DNA from: Argyresthia goedartella
Taxonomy: Eukaryota > Arthropoda > Insecta > Lepidoptera > Argyresthiidae
Assembly: GCA_949825045.1 (NCBI GenBank)
Contig: OX463829.1
Span: 4,340,001-4,404,000 of the forward strand
DNA length: 64,000 nucleotides
Reading direction: 5' to 3'
Shown: positions 10,997 to 22,204 of the stretch, in pieces
Numbering within the stretch: position 1 is the first letter of the stretch
How the letters are laid out: each line of letters starts with the position of its first letter
Translations under genes and position numbers: made by a program
The notes under the pieces: model-generated
Databases searched by the model: none
Told to the model about the DNA's origin: nothing
What the model saw: the letters and a program-made list of their open reading frames with translations, nothing else

Positions 10997-11233
10997 AATA
11001 CCTTGGACACTATTGACACACATTGATCTAGCCCCAAACTAGGATTCCCTGTATCTTAGGTAATAGAAAACGATACACATTCTTATATAGATAAATATTA
11101 TACATAGATAAACAACCATGACTAGGGTACAAACATCCGTTCTCATCAAACAAATATTTGCCCCCACCGGAACTCGAACCCCGGACCCTTGGCTTCGTAG
11201 GCAGTGTCACTCCCGACTCGGCCATTCGGGTCG
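10997..11233 (-). mobile_element. tRNA-derived SINE, family B, copy 1
   Basis: On the minus strand the head reads CCGAATGGCCGAGTCGGGAG (A-box-like TGGCCGAGTCGG), followed by GGGGTTCGAGTTCCGG (B box). The tail ends in the complement of ACCTTGGACACTATT. It is nearly the same as 27262-27500. Direct repeats of about 33 bp (10959-10991, 11249-11281) flank it. Confidence 0.8.
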
Positions 11234-11439
11234 TCAAATAGAATGAAATAGATCATTCGAATTACACAAATTAATTAATTCCTCTGTGTCCACTGTGGAA
11301 AGAAACGTGAAAAGGTAAGCTATTCGTCTTCGCATCTTATTACTTCGGGGTAGAGAAGGCCTAGGGCTCTTTCATCTGAAAAGGGCGGTAATAATGCTGC
11401 CCTATCGCGAGCTTGAGTGAACAATAGTGGTTGAAGGGC

Positions 11440-11870
11440 TTAAGGTGATACGAAAAAAATGGGGTTTTTTTTCGAATTCATTTACTCCATCATGAAGTCA
11501 TCTACAGATTTGATTTTTGGGTTAACGTTTATTGAGTATTTGATTAAGATTTTCACTAAAGGGAAACGCGATTGGATGAAATTTTCTCGAATAGAATTTA
11601 ATTACAAACACCTCTAAATTGTTTTATATTTTCCTGTAATTCTGAAATCCTAACAAATTTCATTGTGGAACTGCGTTCAAAATGTAGATATTATGTATTC
11701 GCAAAATCTCCTTAAAATACTTTATAACAAAATAGAGTAGTTTATTTTTAAACAATTTTTCTGTGGTTTAGCGCCACGTTTTTTTATTTTTCTCCGATTC
11801 CGTCCCTCACACTGCGGGTCTTTCCGCCTGGAGTAACGGGGACCTTTGCACGGACGAGGTATCGCCTTAA
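11440..11870. mobile_element. TTAA-bounded short element, copy 2 (complete ends)
   Basis: This 431-bp copy has both ends. TTAA-GGTGATACG (11440) and GTATCGCC-TTAA (11870) form terminal inverted repeats with one mismatch. The body matches copy 1. The small frame seen in copies 1 and 3 is frameshifted here. The right-hand third, from TCACACTGCGGGT to GGACGAGGT, is the best-conserved part among all four copies. It encodes no enzyme. Confidence 0.75.
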
Positions 11871-13045
11871 GAGGGCTATTCTCTATTCTATATAATTACC
11901 AAAAAAACATATTTATTTATTTTATTTGCCTACTTCAGGATACAGGGTTGGTGAGTACATAAATCAATCACAAATAAACACCACTTGCTCTATGAATTGA
12001 TACCTGGGTCTTCATCCGACTCCAAGTAATAAAACTTAAAAAAGTTGGGATCATAAACTTAGATTTAACAGAGTTGGGAGAGTGAATATTAAGGTGAAGT
12101 TTTTATAGCTGCCCTATTGAGTCATTGTAAATATCGAGAGAGTCGCTGTATTTGTGTAGCAGAGTACAAAGATGGCCTAGCTGAGTTGCCACCAGGAACT
12201 GTTCGACGGGGAGGCGTGTGAAATGGGACAATGGGACAATTGGATATCAAGGGTATCTGGTGGGAGGTGGCTGGGAGCCTTTAACTTACAGTTATCGCTC
12301 CTTTTCTCATAAGGAGAATCAAAAGCACAGTTATGCCTACGTTAAGCCAGTTACTCAAGTACAAGTATAAAAAATGACGTAACTAAAAAAAAACTTACAA
12401 AAATACTCATATCTGCTTGTATCGTGCTTTTTAGTGTAAGTACAGCATTTGGCATTTTTTTATTGTTTTTTGATAACGTCATTTATTTCCTGCTCTAAAG
12501 TACAAAATTACGAAATATCTGTAAATGCTTAGTTTAAAACTAAGGTGAATTATTCTTAGCTTGTGCAAGTTGAGTCAATAATTTCCGTTCTTGCCTTTTA
12601 AAGCCCTTAATTTTGATACCCGACTCGAGGGTATTGATCATTTATGATAGTGCATAAAATCTTTTTTATTTGGTGTACTGTGTGACACTTTCATCATCAA
12701 GACAAATCTAATGACGCATATATTTTTTTAAATAGTTTGAGCCGTTGAGTAATAACAAGGGGACAAAGGAACAGCGAATACATACATACATAAAGGTTTT
12801 CGCTTCGGTTCAGTAGAATAAAAATACAAGGAGACAAATAAATTTATGTGGACATGACGATGCCTCTGCCACCGCGTAAGGGAAAAGGAGTGATGCTATG
12901 TATGTACATACATACATATGTGTGTATGTATGAGGACAGCACTCTTAACCTCAGCTGTATGTTCTTACCTTCTACGCTCAATGCGTGGAGGAAATGTCTA
13001 GTCTAGATGACATATTTTTCCAAGGTCTAGTTCTAGATCTGCAGC
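11871..13045. other. Gene-free stretch with repeat-like debris
   Basis: No convincing frame is seen. The segment near 12844-12900 (CGATGCC, then GGGAAAAGGAGTGATGCTATG) resembles the tail of the family C SINEs. CATA/TACA-rich simple sequence lies near 12779-12792 and 12901-12933. Confidence 0.4.
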
Positions 13046-13115
13046 TAATTTTACCAAGATACCTTGCCGCTCATTACCTCAAGGTAATGAGCGGCAAGGT
13101 ATCTTGGTAAAATTA
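13046..13115. repeat. Perfect hairpin, 34-bp arms, 2-bp loop
   Basis: The left arm (13046-13079) and right arm (13082-13115) are exact reverse complements, centred on CTCATTACCT-CA-AGGTAATGAG. The near absence of a loop and the lack of any mismatch point to a recent inverted duplication rather than an old element. Confidence 0.9.
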
Positions 13116-13187
13116 ACGGAAAATTCTAGTATTCTAGTTACCAGGACGAGCCAGGTCGTCTTGGTACCAAGAAAAAACGTGAAAATA

Positions 13188-13454
13188 CAGGGGCCCAATT
13201 CCGGTAGACAATTACAGCTCAATGACAATTACATGACGATTACGGTCAACTTTAGATATCCAATATCTGACGATTTTGTAATCCCATTCCCTTCGTTGAT
13301 TAAATTAATTATTGTGCTTACCAATTAGCTTAATTTTTACCATAATTGCCTAAAAAAATATTATCCGAACGGCAAATATTGGATACCTAAAGTTGACCGT
13401 AATCATAATGTAATTGTCATGGAGCTGTAATTGTGTACCGGAATTGGGCCCCTG
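13188..13454. mobile_element. MITE with about 77-bp terminal inverted repeats
   Basis: The ends CAGGGGCCCAATTCCGG and CCGGAATTGGGCCCCTG are inverted. The inversion continues inward for roughly 77 bases with a few mismatches (for example GGTCAACTTTAGATATCCAA against GGTCAACTTTAGGTATCCAA). The central part between the arms is AT-rich and non-coding. No clear target duplication was found. A fragment of the end (ACCGGAATTGAGCCCC) recurs near 27058. Confidence 0.82.
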
Positions 13455-13741
13455 GTCTCTTGTATGGGGAGGGGGGCACCGTTCAATTAAAATTCAAGTA
13501 CGTTATTTGCTTAGTTGGTTATTACTCACGAGGAAGTATGTTCGACGCGGTAAGGTAGCCGAGTATGTAAGATCAATGCAGTCGGGTTCCATACGACGTT
13601 TATCAACAAACTTGCGAGGAATAATTTCTTTTATTGACAACAACCACTCAACGAAAAGGTAAAAAAATATTTATGGAAAATGGCGCTCTGTGTTTTTTTT
13701 TTTTCGAGCATCACTCTAATTACTAGCAATACTTATGTTTC

Positions 13742-13866
13742 TTTTTTCTTACATGTCAACCTAACACGACGGATAAAGGATAATTCACCTCGCTCACTTC
13801 CAATAGTCTTCACCTACCCAGACCCACCACTTCGCCCTGGTATTTCGGATGCAATTCAAGTTTAAA
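13742..13866 (+). repeat. Core repeat, 'AACACGAAGG' family, copy 2
   Basis: ACATGTCAACCTAACACGACGG is followed by a pyrimidine-rich middle and ends GCAATTCAAGTTTAAACCA. The latter end is also present in the inverted copy at 24252. Confidence 0.75.
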
Positions 13867-15183
13867 CCAATTCATAATTTAACGGTTTGAGTATAAACTA
13901 ATGAGTTATATTGTAAGAGTATGGTACAGTTCACATTTTATCGATAGTTTATAAACTACCGAGAAAAATTTATAGATCGATTAAAAGGAGAGGTATCGAT
14001 GCCGAGCTAACCTATACCGCACTTTGCCAGGAAACGGTCTAAAGGTCATCGCAGACTTATATGATCCCGCTACCGTACATCTATCTGGTTTTAGTTTGTG
14101 CTCCTCAGATATCGAGTGGTCCGTTTGCGGTAAGCTAGCTTACAGCGAGCTAAAAATAATAAAATTCACTTATTGACTGATGAACTGACTGATATATCAA
14201 CTCATAGCCTTAACCGCTGATCCGGGAGACATGAAACTTTGTAGAGCATCTTATATATCGCAGGGTAGCACGGATTAGCTATACTCGAAGAAGAAGGGAT
14301 TTAGCTATATTCATCCCCTAAGGGGGGGAAATAGATAGTAGAAGTTTGTACGAAAATCAAAAACGACTTGACTTATGAAGCTGAAATTTAGCAGGTAATT
14401 AAGCGGTTTTTACTTGGCAGAGAGATTGTTTATAGATGTGAAACGTCAGTTCAGTAATGGAGAGGGAGGGGCAGGGATCGGGAGAGGAGGAGGAGGCGGG
14501 GGAACGAGAAGGGAGAGGAGGGGTAGGGAAGTTGCAGGGATGAGGAGGGGAGGTCAACGCGAGGGAAGCCACGGGCACCTTGTAATGTATAGTATAAAAA
14601 TGTATTAAAGTATATCAGAGCACAAGCTATAACCCATATTTCAACGAACATTCTTTAGCTGTACCGGAGCGGGGTCGCATAAGTCAGCGATGACCTTTAG
14701 GCTCCGCTGAGGCCTTTATTAGATGCACGTCACGCCACGTCACGTATGTAGATGAGCACGACGCCTAAGACTAGGTTTAGCGGTGTAACCGTCACAGCCA
14801 TGCAACTGTGTGTACCCACGACAAAAGGTATCTAATGTGGGGCCAGAAACTATCTAGCCCATGTCAGGATTGATGGCCAGAGGGGAAAGAGGAAATCGCG
14901 GAGGGTGTGATGACCTGCACACCTCCCGCACACCCGCAGAGGCCCTGTCATAGTGCTGCGCGAAGCCCTCATCGAACCTTTATCGATTTCGATCTTGCTA
15001 ATGTTGAAACTTGCACTTTTACTTGTTTACTTAAATTGGCATCTGCTGCCTTTTCATCTTTATGTAAGATATAATTCAATAATCCGTTCTCAAGCACGAG
15101 TTCTGGTAAATTGTGACATTGAACCTTAAAAAAAATTGAAAAACATGTTCGGAAACTAGAATATTAATACCCAATATCACCGG
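13867..15183. other. Gene-free stretch with low-complexity G-rich segment
   Basis: No gene is recognised. A purine-rich, G-heavy run at about 14456-14570 produces apparent frames on both strands that have no protein-like character. The stretch near 14160-14400 (ACTGATGAACTGACTGATAT, ATGAAACTTTGTAGAG, TGAAATTTAGCAGG) has the wording of a common lepidopteran repeat, but no second copy is in this window. Confidence 0.4.
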
Positions 15184-15350
15184 ACGACCTCTGTGGCGCA
15201 GCGGTTGTGGCTCTGCCTACCAGGCGAGAGGTCCCGGGTTCGATCCCCTAGGTTTTAGATGTTTATATGTGTATGACGTCGCTGTTTCTGGTTTCCACGG
15301 CACAGGGTATCCTAAGCCAGAAGGAATGTATGTGCCTGTGTGTAAAAAAT
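15184..15350 (+). mobile_element. tRNA-derived SINE, family A, copy 3
   Basis: This copy has the best-preserved head: GACCTCTGTGGCGCAGCGG (A-box region), GGTCCCGGGTTCGATCCC (B box), TATGTGTATGACGTCGCTG, then AGAAGGAATGTATGTGCC and an A-rich end with AATAAATAAT. Confidence 0.85.
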
Positions 15351-15850
15351 AAATAATAGAAAACGAGATGGAAGATTTTATCATAGAAGTCGGAGTAACC
15401 AGCGACGAACGAGGATTCCTCAAATGTTTCTTGCGATGATGGTACATTTGATTTTGATTGTGACAAATAAAATATTAAAAATATTCATTTTGTTGTCAAC
15501 CTTTTTGGCAACTTTAGACAATCTCACTGAAACATGGCTTGATAAGGACAGTACAGTACTTACCTGTATTAAAATGTTTACGTAACGTATATAAATGGAC
15601 GCAAACCTAGCGGTTCATAGGGTATCGGATACTGGCAACACGCGGCCTGCGGTTAGGGGCATCACCTATATTACCAGAGTTATAATAAAGCTTCTTAATC
15701 GATAGACCGACATCATTATGACGCCGAACGGAACGGAAGATGGTTACCGCTGCAACACGCTGGCTCGCATATGAACACCTCCCATATTCTTGGCTTTTCA
15801 TAGGATGTGAAATACCTTGGCATAAGGTACAAAATAGCGACGCATTAAAC
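15351..15850. other. Gene-free stretch, unclassified
   Basis: An 87-codon minus-strand frame (15607-15870) is open but runs into a minisatellite and has no recognised domain. The GC-richer segment 15600-15830 differs in composition from its surroundings and may be part of an unrecognised repeat. Confidence 0.35.
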
Positions 15851-15966
15851 AAAATAATAAAGTTATTCACTTCGCCTCGAATCCTATAAAATAATAAAGT
15901 TATTCACTTCGCCTCGAATCCTATAAAATAATAAAGTTATTCACTTCGCCTCGAATCCTATAAAAT
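15851..15966. repeat. Minisatellite, 37 bp x about 3
   Basis: The unit AAAATAATAAAGTTATTCAC plus 17 more bases starts at 15851, 15888 and 15925 with no change between the copies. Perfect identity suggests recent duplication. Confidence 0.9.
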
Positions 15967-16349
15967 AGGTCACCCTGTCTGTGGTTGTGAGTTTCTTCTC
16001 TGTAACGATTTTTAAGCAATATTGAAATAAGGTATTTAATGGCACTGTATCTGTTTAATTATATAAATATATCTTTAAGATTTTGTATAATGCAGTAGAT
16101 TTTAAATAAGTAAGTGTATAATATTGTTACCAAACGTTAACCACGAATAAAAGTTACTTTTGGATACAAAATCTACCCATCCATGATTTTGTTTCGATGT
16201 GACTTGTAAACGTGGTCAAGGTAGATTAGCATGTATATGTCGTAACCATATTGTAGAATTGACTATGAAATAGTCTCATGCAATAGCCAAAAATGGTTGA
16301 ATTGAAACTTTCATTGAACGACGAAATTTTTTTAGAGCAAACTGCTGGG

Positions 16350-16432
16350 ACAGCTTAAGAGAATACTAAAGGGAACGAGCGCTGCGAAGTCCCCGTACAG
16401 TTTTCGTGTTAGTTCGACATGTATAACACAAA
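16350..16432 (-). repeat. Core repeat, 'AACACGAAGG' family, copy 3 (diverged)
   Basis: On the plus strand GGGAACGAGCGCTGCGAAG is followed by TTTTCGTGTTAGTTCGACATGT. This is the inverted core with several changes. Confidence 0.6.
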
Positions 16433-16489
16433 AAACACCACGCAGTACTGAATAGAAATGCTTTTAAAAATATATGTTTTCGTGAAATT

Positions 16490-16575
16490 CAACCCTTTCT
16501 GACCATTTCATGAAATAATTGACTATATCATGAAATCGTTGACCATTTCATGAAATGATCAATCCATGGTTGGCT
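16490..16575. repeat. Cluster of ATTTCATGAAAT dyads
   Basis: Two exact ATTTCATGAAAT dyads and a close variant follow a TTGACCAT or TTGACTAT lead-in at roughly 25-30 bp spacing. A diverged relative with CCATATC and TTTCATGATATGG is near 35912-35945. Confidence 0.6.
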
Positions 16576-18097
16576 CGTATTTCAGGAAATCGTCAAATCT
16601 TACGATATAGCTACGATATAAAACCTAAAATAAAATTCATTGTTTAGCAATAGACTAGGTACTAATTTATTTTGTTAGCGGTAAGTATTTATGAGCTTGA
16701 TATCGCTAAGTGATTCAATGGCTATGATTTCTGTATATTTTTCCTTCACTGATCAATATTATAATTTATTGTATAATGAAAATGATTTCATAAGCAAAAT
16801 AAGGTTTCTGTGATATAAAACCAAAGAAAATGTACCTATAGTACTATACATAAACAAAATTTACGTTAATCAATTTAATTTACGCCTGACTCGAGGACCG
16901 CAGTTTACGTATCGCTTGTAACTATCTTTCTTTTTCTCTCGGATAATTTTGATTAACAAATTCCCGTGAATATATAATAACCGCAACATGCGGACTCGCC
17001 CGGCCGGCCGGTTCATGAAGTGCGCGCGCGCCGCGTGCCGAGTGCCCTTGTATTGCGAGCGAGGTAGCAAGCAGGGCCATTTTTTTTTTTATTTATAGGT
17101 ATTTTCGATGTTGTTTTTTGCTTCAGTGTCGTGTAAATGTCCACCCCCTAGTCGGGCTTAACTTTTCAAAACAACACCCTGTATTTTTATTATTTGAAGA
17201 TTTACTGTAGCTTAAGCAAAATATTACATAATTTAAGTGTTAGAGACTGTGCTTAACACTGTCACCGCCACATTATTGTTATTTTAGAAGATTTAATTAG
17301 AATTAAAAACACGCTGTATATTCTTAATGCCAAAGACTACTTCTGTATAATGAGATTCTTTCTTAATCTCTGTGAAACTGTAAATACGAGACATATATAT
17401 GTATATATATATATATATAGAGTCGCTATGTTGTGAAATTGATGTTAAAAATAAAGAAATTTAAGATTTCTACAATTTCTTTCACTTAATTAAAATTTTA
17501 GCCCCAATAGTAAATCTGGACACATACAATATATTAATTTTTAACTAGTCAAGACAAGAAGGTATTAAAAAGATTGTAAGGAAAGGTGACGTTTGCGGAT
17601 TCCGTAGGCTACAAATAAACAAAACTCGTATACAGGGTGTCCGATAGATCGATGCAAAGACTTAAACAGAAGCTAGAGCAGACCATTTAGAACCATTTGA
17701 GATGAACATGCATACGGCGAAGTCTTAGCGTATTTTTATGATCTAGTGTTTTTGAAGAAAATTTCCAGATTTTCACAGTTAAGTGATTATCATTGCGAAA
17801 CAAAAAATAATTGGATTATTTTACAGTTGATTCTAATAAATCACTTAATAAGCATTCTAATAAATCTTGATTTGCACATCTGCTAGGTCAGACTTGGTTT
17901 TTACAGACCATTGAAGAGCACGGCAAATTTCAATCATCAATAAAATAAGTTTTTCGAACCTAACTTTATAAAAACAAGTGAAAGCTTTTTTATGTGCAAA
18001 TCTTTGTAAGAAAATCTTAGTTAATGATCTTTCATTTAAGGTATTATTGACGTAGATACCTCACACATTATTGAAATGATGACCTACTAACCAGTAC
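16576..18097. other. Gene-free stretch with short GC-rich island
   Basis: No gene is recognised. The segment 16986-17060 is CpG-rich (CGGCCGGCCGG, GCGCGCGCGCCGCG) inside AT-rich surroundings. AT dinucleotide repeats lie at 17391-17420. ACACCCTGTAT (17173) and ATACAGGGTGT (17631) are outward-facing copies of a common repeat terminus, so two different repeats may abut here. Confidence 0.4.
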
Positions 18098-18316
18098 AGG
18101 CTCGTACAGGACCCACCATGCCCTCACTGTGGCTTGGAAGAAAGAAGCCAGCACTTCTTGGGAGAATGCGTAATGTACTCAAACATAAGATGGCGAACAC
18201 TAGAGATGGATAACATCAAATCAGATGATTGGTCAAACTTAAAGTTCAGCGACATCCTAGAGTTCATTAAACGAACAAGAAGATTTGGGGAGGAACATCT
18301 GTTGATCCAACAGTAA
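18098..18316 (+). pseudogene. LINE C-terminal zinc-binding fragment
   Basis: An open stretch reads CPHCGLEERSQHFLGEC followed by a hydrophilic tail ending HLLIQQ and a stop. The C-x2-C-x7-H-x4-C pattern is the zinc knuckle that follows the RNase H domain in I- and R1/Jockey-group LINEs, and the I-type LINE at 40.9 kb has the same spacing. Nothing of the RNase H or RT domain precedes it, so this is a 5'-truncated remnant. Confidence 0.6.
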
Positions 18317-18375
18317 CCAGTGCCCAAACACTTGGGAATAGGGTGAAATAGTCACGATAGAGGACCGATCCCCCG

Positions 18376-18535
18376 CCTGTGGTACAGCGGGCGTCCCACC
18401 TCATCAGCCTGTGGTACAGCGGGCGTCCCACCTCATCAGCCTGTGGTACAGCCGGCGTCCCACCTCATCAGCCTGTGGTACAGCGGGCGTCCCACCTCAT
18501 CAGCCTGTGGTACAGCGGGCGTCCCACCTCATCAG
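18376..18535. repeat. Minisatellite, 32 bp x 5
   Basis: Five units starting CCTGTGGTACAGCGGGCGTC begin at 18376, 18408, 18440, 18472 and 18504. Only one base differs in one unit (CCGG for CGGG in the third). Confidence 0.92.
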
Positions 18536-18644
18536 CATCAACCAGTTTGAGGGGGAGAAATAGATTTTTTAGACAGTTAAATATATGCTAAATGATAACT
18601 CCTAGGAGCACGCACACGAAATTGCGGGCATCAGCTAGTATAAA

Positions 18645-18790
18645 ATAAATGTAGGCCATTGATGTCCCTGCCGAGGGGCACGGGCCTTCACGACTACGAT
18701 CGTGCGGGTTGGTGGAGTTACGTAGTCAGGATTCAGATTCAGTTCAGATTCAGTCACCGGATTCGAGCCTGCATCTCCTGCGTGAGAACT
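18645..18790 (-). mobile_element. SINE family C fragment, copy 2
   Basis: On the plus strand it carries ATGTAGGCCATTGATGTCCC, GAGGGGCACGGGCCTT and later ATTCGAGCCTGCATCTCCTG. These are the complement of the family C tail and head, with an internal deletion and a small GATTCA duplication. Confidence 0.6.
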
Positions 18791-20200
18791 AGCCGCTAAT
18801 AATATTCAACCTACATTTTATCGTGTAACTTTTTGGTAACTATCGAAATCGATTATTGCACTAAAATATGGCCATCCCAATCTGACTTGGATCCTGTCCT
18901 GATATCCTGTACACAACAAACCCTCCAGGTCGATATTTAGTATAATTTTATACAAAATCTTCATCAAGCTTGCAAAAATGTTTCGCTATTTTTAGACAAG
19001 CCAGCTTAGCTTGACCCATGAAGATCTATAGTAGCGAGTCTACATCTCCCGCTTGGGAAGACAACAAAGGTCGAGGCGGGTCCATGTAGACTGGATACTA
19101 TATTCGGACCAGCTGGGTATCCCTGATTGGACCAATTGCCGCTGCTGTAATTGGAATGTAAATGTTACTGAACTTTGTGATTAAAGCCTTTTATGGGAAT
19201 TTGGCGGTGACGTAGTGGTTTGATCCAAGATCTAAAATCCCAAAAAAAAGTCACACCTTTTAGTATACAGGGTGACAATGCAATGTTGCCATACATTTAG
19301 CCAGTAATTCAATAGGTACTCCATGTTGCGTACAAGGAGCTAGCCTAATTCTAAAACTATGGTTATATATATGTTATGAAAGTTCCTCACGATGTTTCTC
19401 CATCACCGTTCCATCCTCATTACGTCCGTCCGTACATAAGATACAATACTTATCTCATTGATAGTGAAAGAGGAAAGGCATTTTGGAAAGTTCACCTGTA
19501 TATAGTGCCATATCTTTCATTCTTTCCCCAGACTAGTAAATACTGCCTAATGTACTCAAAAGACACGTAACGACATCTAGGGGAATTTTCCTACACTAAA
19601 AGAAAATCTTTCCCTTGCTATCCATGAAGGACATCTATTGTTCTATCTTTTTCATAAAATTTTGCTGAACTTCATTTTCATTCAAATTTGACTTGCATCT
19701 TGGATTTGAAAAGTTTGTGTAGAGCTAAAAATATTTTCGAAGTATCACTTCATGTTCCGTAGTACCAGCAAAGTTACGCTACTTCATACAAGATGTCAGC
19801 ACTTGCTCATAACAAATAAGACGCGTCACGCCCAAAGATAGCTTACGTGCAGCAAATTTATATGATCTTGTGAAATAGACCTCTCTTTAGGTTCTACCAC
19901 CTACACATTTCAATTCATCACAAAGAAAATTAATGTAAATGCGTCGATTCCACCACTTTTCATTTGCAATAGGTATGCAACAAGAAAATGACATTTGTTA
20001 ATTCAAGTACACGAGCTTGTATGTCTGTCTCTTTCTCGTTTCATAGTTGATTTCAACGTGTTCGAGCGAAATAGCTGTTGCAGTTGTTGCGTTTCGATTA
20101 TAGCGAACCTCGTATCAGCTGACAACCAAAGCAAAACAGAGTCGGTGCGCGACCATCTTGTCAAAACTGGAGTCGGTGACAAATAAATATTGTAAAATGT
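18791..20200. other. Gene-free stretch
   Basis: No gene recognised. Short open frames (19376-19570, 19995-20186) lack any recognisable domain. TATACAGGGTGACAAT at 19265 is a repeat terminus-like sequence. Confidence 0.4.
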
Positions 20201-20324
20201 CCTAAATCGCTCGTTATGAGATAACTTTTAGTTTCTATTTGATAAAGTATTGTGTTTAGTTCGTCTCGGTGTTATTTTCAACGCGGTTCTCATAAAATTT
20301 GCTCAATATTTCTCGTTTTTTGTT

Positions 20325-20387
20325 GCGAGCAGTGACGTCATGAATGTGATTATTTTACACGTATCGCCGCTGCCGAGTTTGTAAGTA
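20325..20387 (+). promoter_or_regulatory. Candidate promoter / non-coding first exon
   Basis: GAGCAGTGACGTCATGAATG contains a perfect CRE-like TGACGTCA (20333-20340) next to an initiator-like CAGT. Sixty bases on, GCCGAGTTTGTAAGT matches a 5' splice site. A 5' UTR exon of a downstream plus-strand gene, possibly bbx whose first coding exon begins with a splice acceptor, is a guess only. Confidence 0.2.
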
Positions 20388-20399
20388 TTTTCTTTTATT

Positions 20400-21660
20400 T
20401 CTCAATTAATTATATGCTACATCCGCTACTAATGTCTGCGATTCAATTGCTTACGCTTTTGGTTTCATTCATTTATCATTGGATTAAGGCGAGTTCGCTT
20501 CGGTATGTTTCCATACGTGTTTGCCTACACATCACCGACCTACCTAAGTAGTTTTCATTCAATGCCCTTGAAAAATATGCAGTGCAAATTGTTCGTTGCT
20601 ACGCAAATGTGCCGAGTCTATCAGGTAAACATGATTTTATTCGTTCTCATGTATAACACGAAGGCTTTGGAGATAACAAACATTGCGTTTTGTTTCCTTC
20701 CCGAATAACTTCCATCGGTAGGTTATGTCCTTGGCAACTGTTCATATTTGCTTGTGCTCACTTGACTAAAAATGGCACACTTGTAGAAAGTACCTAGGTA
20801 CCCACCTACTTACCTGCTTAACAGATACGTTAGGTAGGTATGTGGTTGTAATGTAATGTAACAATAATAACATAGAATTCATAATGGCGGCCTCTTAATA
20901 TTGGTTCACAGGCGTTTTTTAAGTGGGACATCGTACTGCGCTCACTTTCAATTGTGAATAAAAATGTTCAAATTAAACATGCAATTGTGCAAAGCTGTTT
21001 TGAATACATTTTTCATACCGAATAGGTATGTATATCTAGTTAATGGTAGGAAGATACGTATGCCTTCTTAGGTAATCGTAGGTTTTGTTTTTCTCATCTA
21101 GCTCTATATACCTACTACTCCTGCCAATAATCTCTATATAGATACCTACTACTCCTGCCAATAATTACAGGGACCTAGGTAGACATCTAGATTTTCCTAC
21201 TTTCATAAAATGAGGTAGGTAGGTGCTGCCACTGTTTGTATTAGGTAGGCTTAGTACCTAATAGGAGGTAGGAACCTACTAGGTAGGCTAGTTACCGTAG
21301 CTAAATACCTATATTCGTCTTACCGCGGTATTCAGGAATTGAGGTAGGTAGTTAGGTAAGTGGTATTCAAGGGCCCTTACACGTAGAAATCATGTTTTCC
21401 TTACGTAGTTTGGGTCCCCAGTCCCCAAACCCAAATTGAAATCAGAGTTTCTAGGTAGTAGAAACTCTGGGCAACCTGGACCTGTCTTTCTCGTATTGGG
21501 TAAAATGGGGTAAGTAAGAGAGAGAGAGAGAGAGATGACAGCTCGCACAGAGTTAAATAAACTTGGTGCGGACTGTACCTAATGTAATATCAGTTAAAGC
21601 TTTGGACATATGGTAGGTATCCAGTAGTTAAGAAGGTAAATAATAACTACTAATACGCTG
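20400..21660. other. Gene-free stretch rich in TAGGTA/ACCTA words
   Basis: No gene recognised. TAGGTAGGT and CCTACCTA words recur throughout 20790-21370, and a 29-base segment containing ACCTACTACTCCTGCC is duplicated at 21110 and 21145. A GA microsatellite is at 21518-21535. Confidence 0.45.
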
Positions 21661-21664
21661 TAAA

Positions 21665-21965
21665 GAGCTCCGTGGTCTAATTGGTTGGTTTCACGTTTGC
21701 TTTTCCCACATGAGAGTTATAATCCTGACCTGGTAAATACCAATGAGATAATTAATGAACCTGTTACATTATCGGACGTTCAGTGTTTCGGATGACACGT
21801 TAAGCGTAGGTCCCGGCTACTATCGCTACATGGTAGTAGCACAGAATACTTGATAGTACGTAGTAGTGGTCTTAAAACCCCTCCATCAACCCGCGTACTC
21901 GTATCCTGATAAAAGCCTGTGCCCCTGGGTGGCGACATTAATAGGCTACTTTTAGCGGCCACGTC
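21665..21965 (+). mobile_element. tRNA-derived SINE, family C, copy 3
   Basis: GAGCTCCGTGGTCTAATTGG starts the head. A degenerate B box, CAATGAGATAATTAATGAAC, GTTTCGGATGACACGTTAAG, CCATCAACCCGCGTACTCGT and CCCCTGGGTGGCGACATTAA follow in the family order. It is near full length but diverged. Confidence 0.7.
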
Positions 21966-22204
21966 CACCCTCAATATCGAACCCTGAATACCGCATGACA
22001 GTCTAATAGGTACCTAAGTCCTTTCTATCAAAGGGTAGTATTCAAAAGTATGACTATAAATCCACTGGTTTTGCCTGAATGAAAAAATGAGCGAGACTAG
22101 AATACTGGCTTCGTCTGACAAAATAACTGATAGAAATCTAAAAACAGCAACTTGAAAACCTTCATTCGATTAGCATAAAATACAAAACGGGTTTTGAATT
22201 TTGT

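Noticed and set aside
13046..13115. microRNA precursor
   Set aside because: Arms are exactly complementary with a two-base loop, unlike miRNA hairpins, which have bulges and larger loops; recorded as an inverted duplication instead.
14414..14651. Gly/Arg-rich or Pro/Leu-rich small protein
   Set aside because: Both frames come from one low-complexity G/A-rich run and mirror each other.
16986..17060. CpG island promoter
   Set aside because: Too short, with no adjacent exon or initiator; noted only as a compositional anomaly.
18376..18535. CRISPR-like array
   Set aside because: Head-to-tail repeats with no spacers, in a eukaryotic genome; it is a minisatellite.
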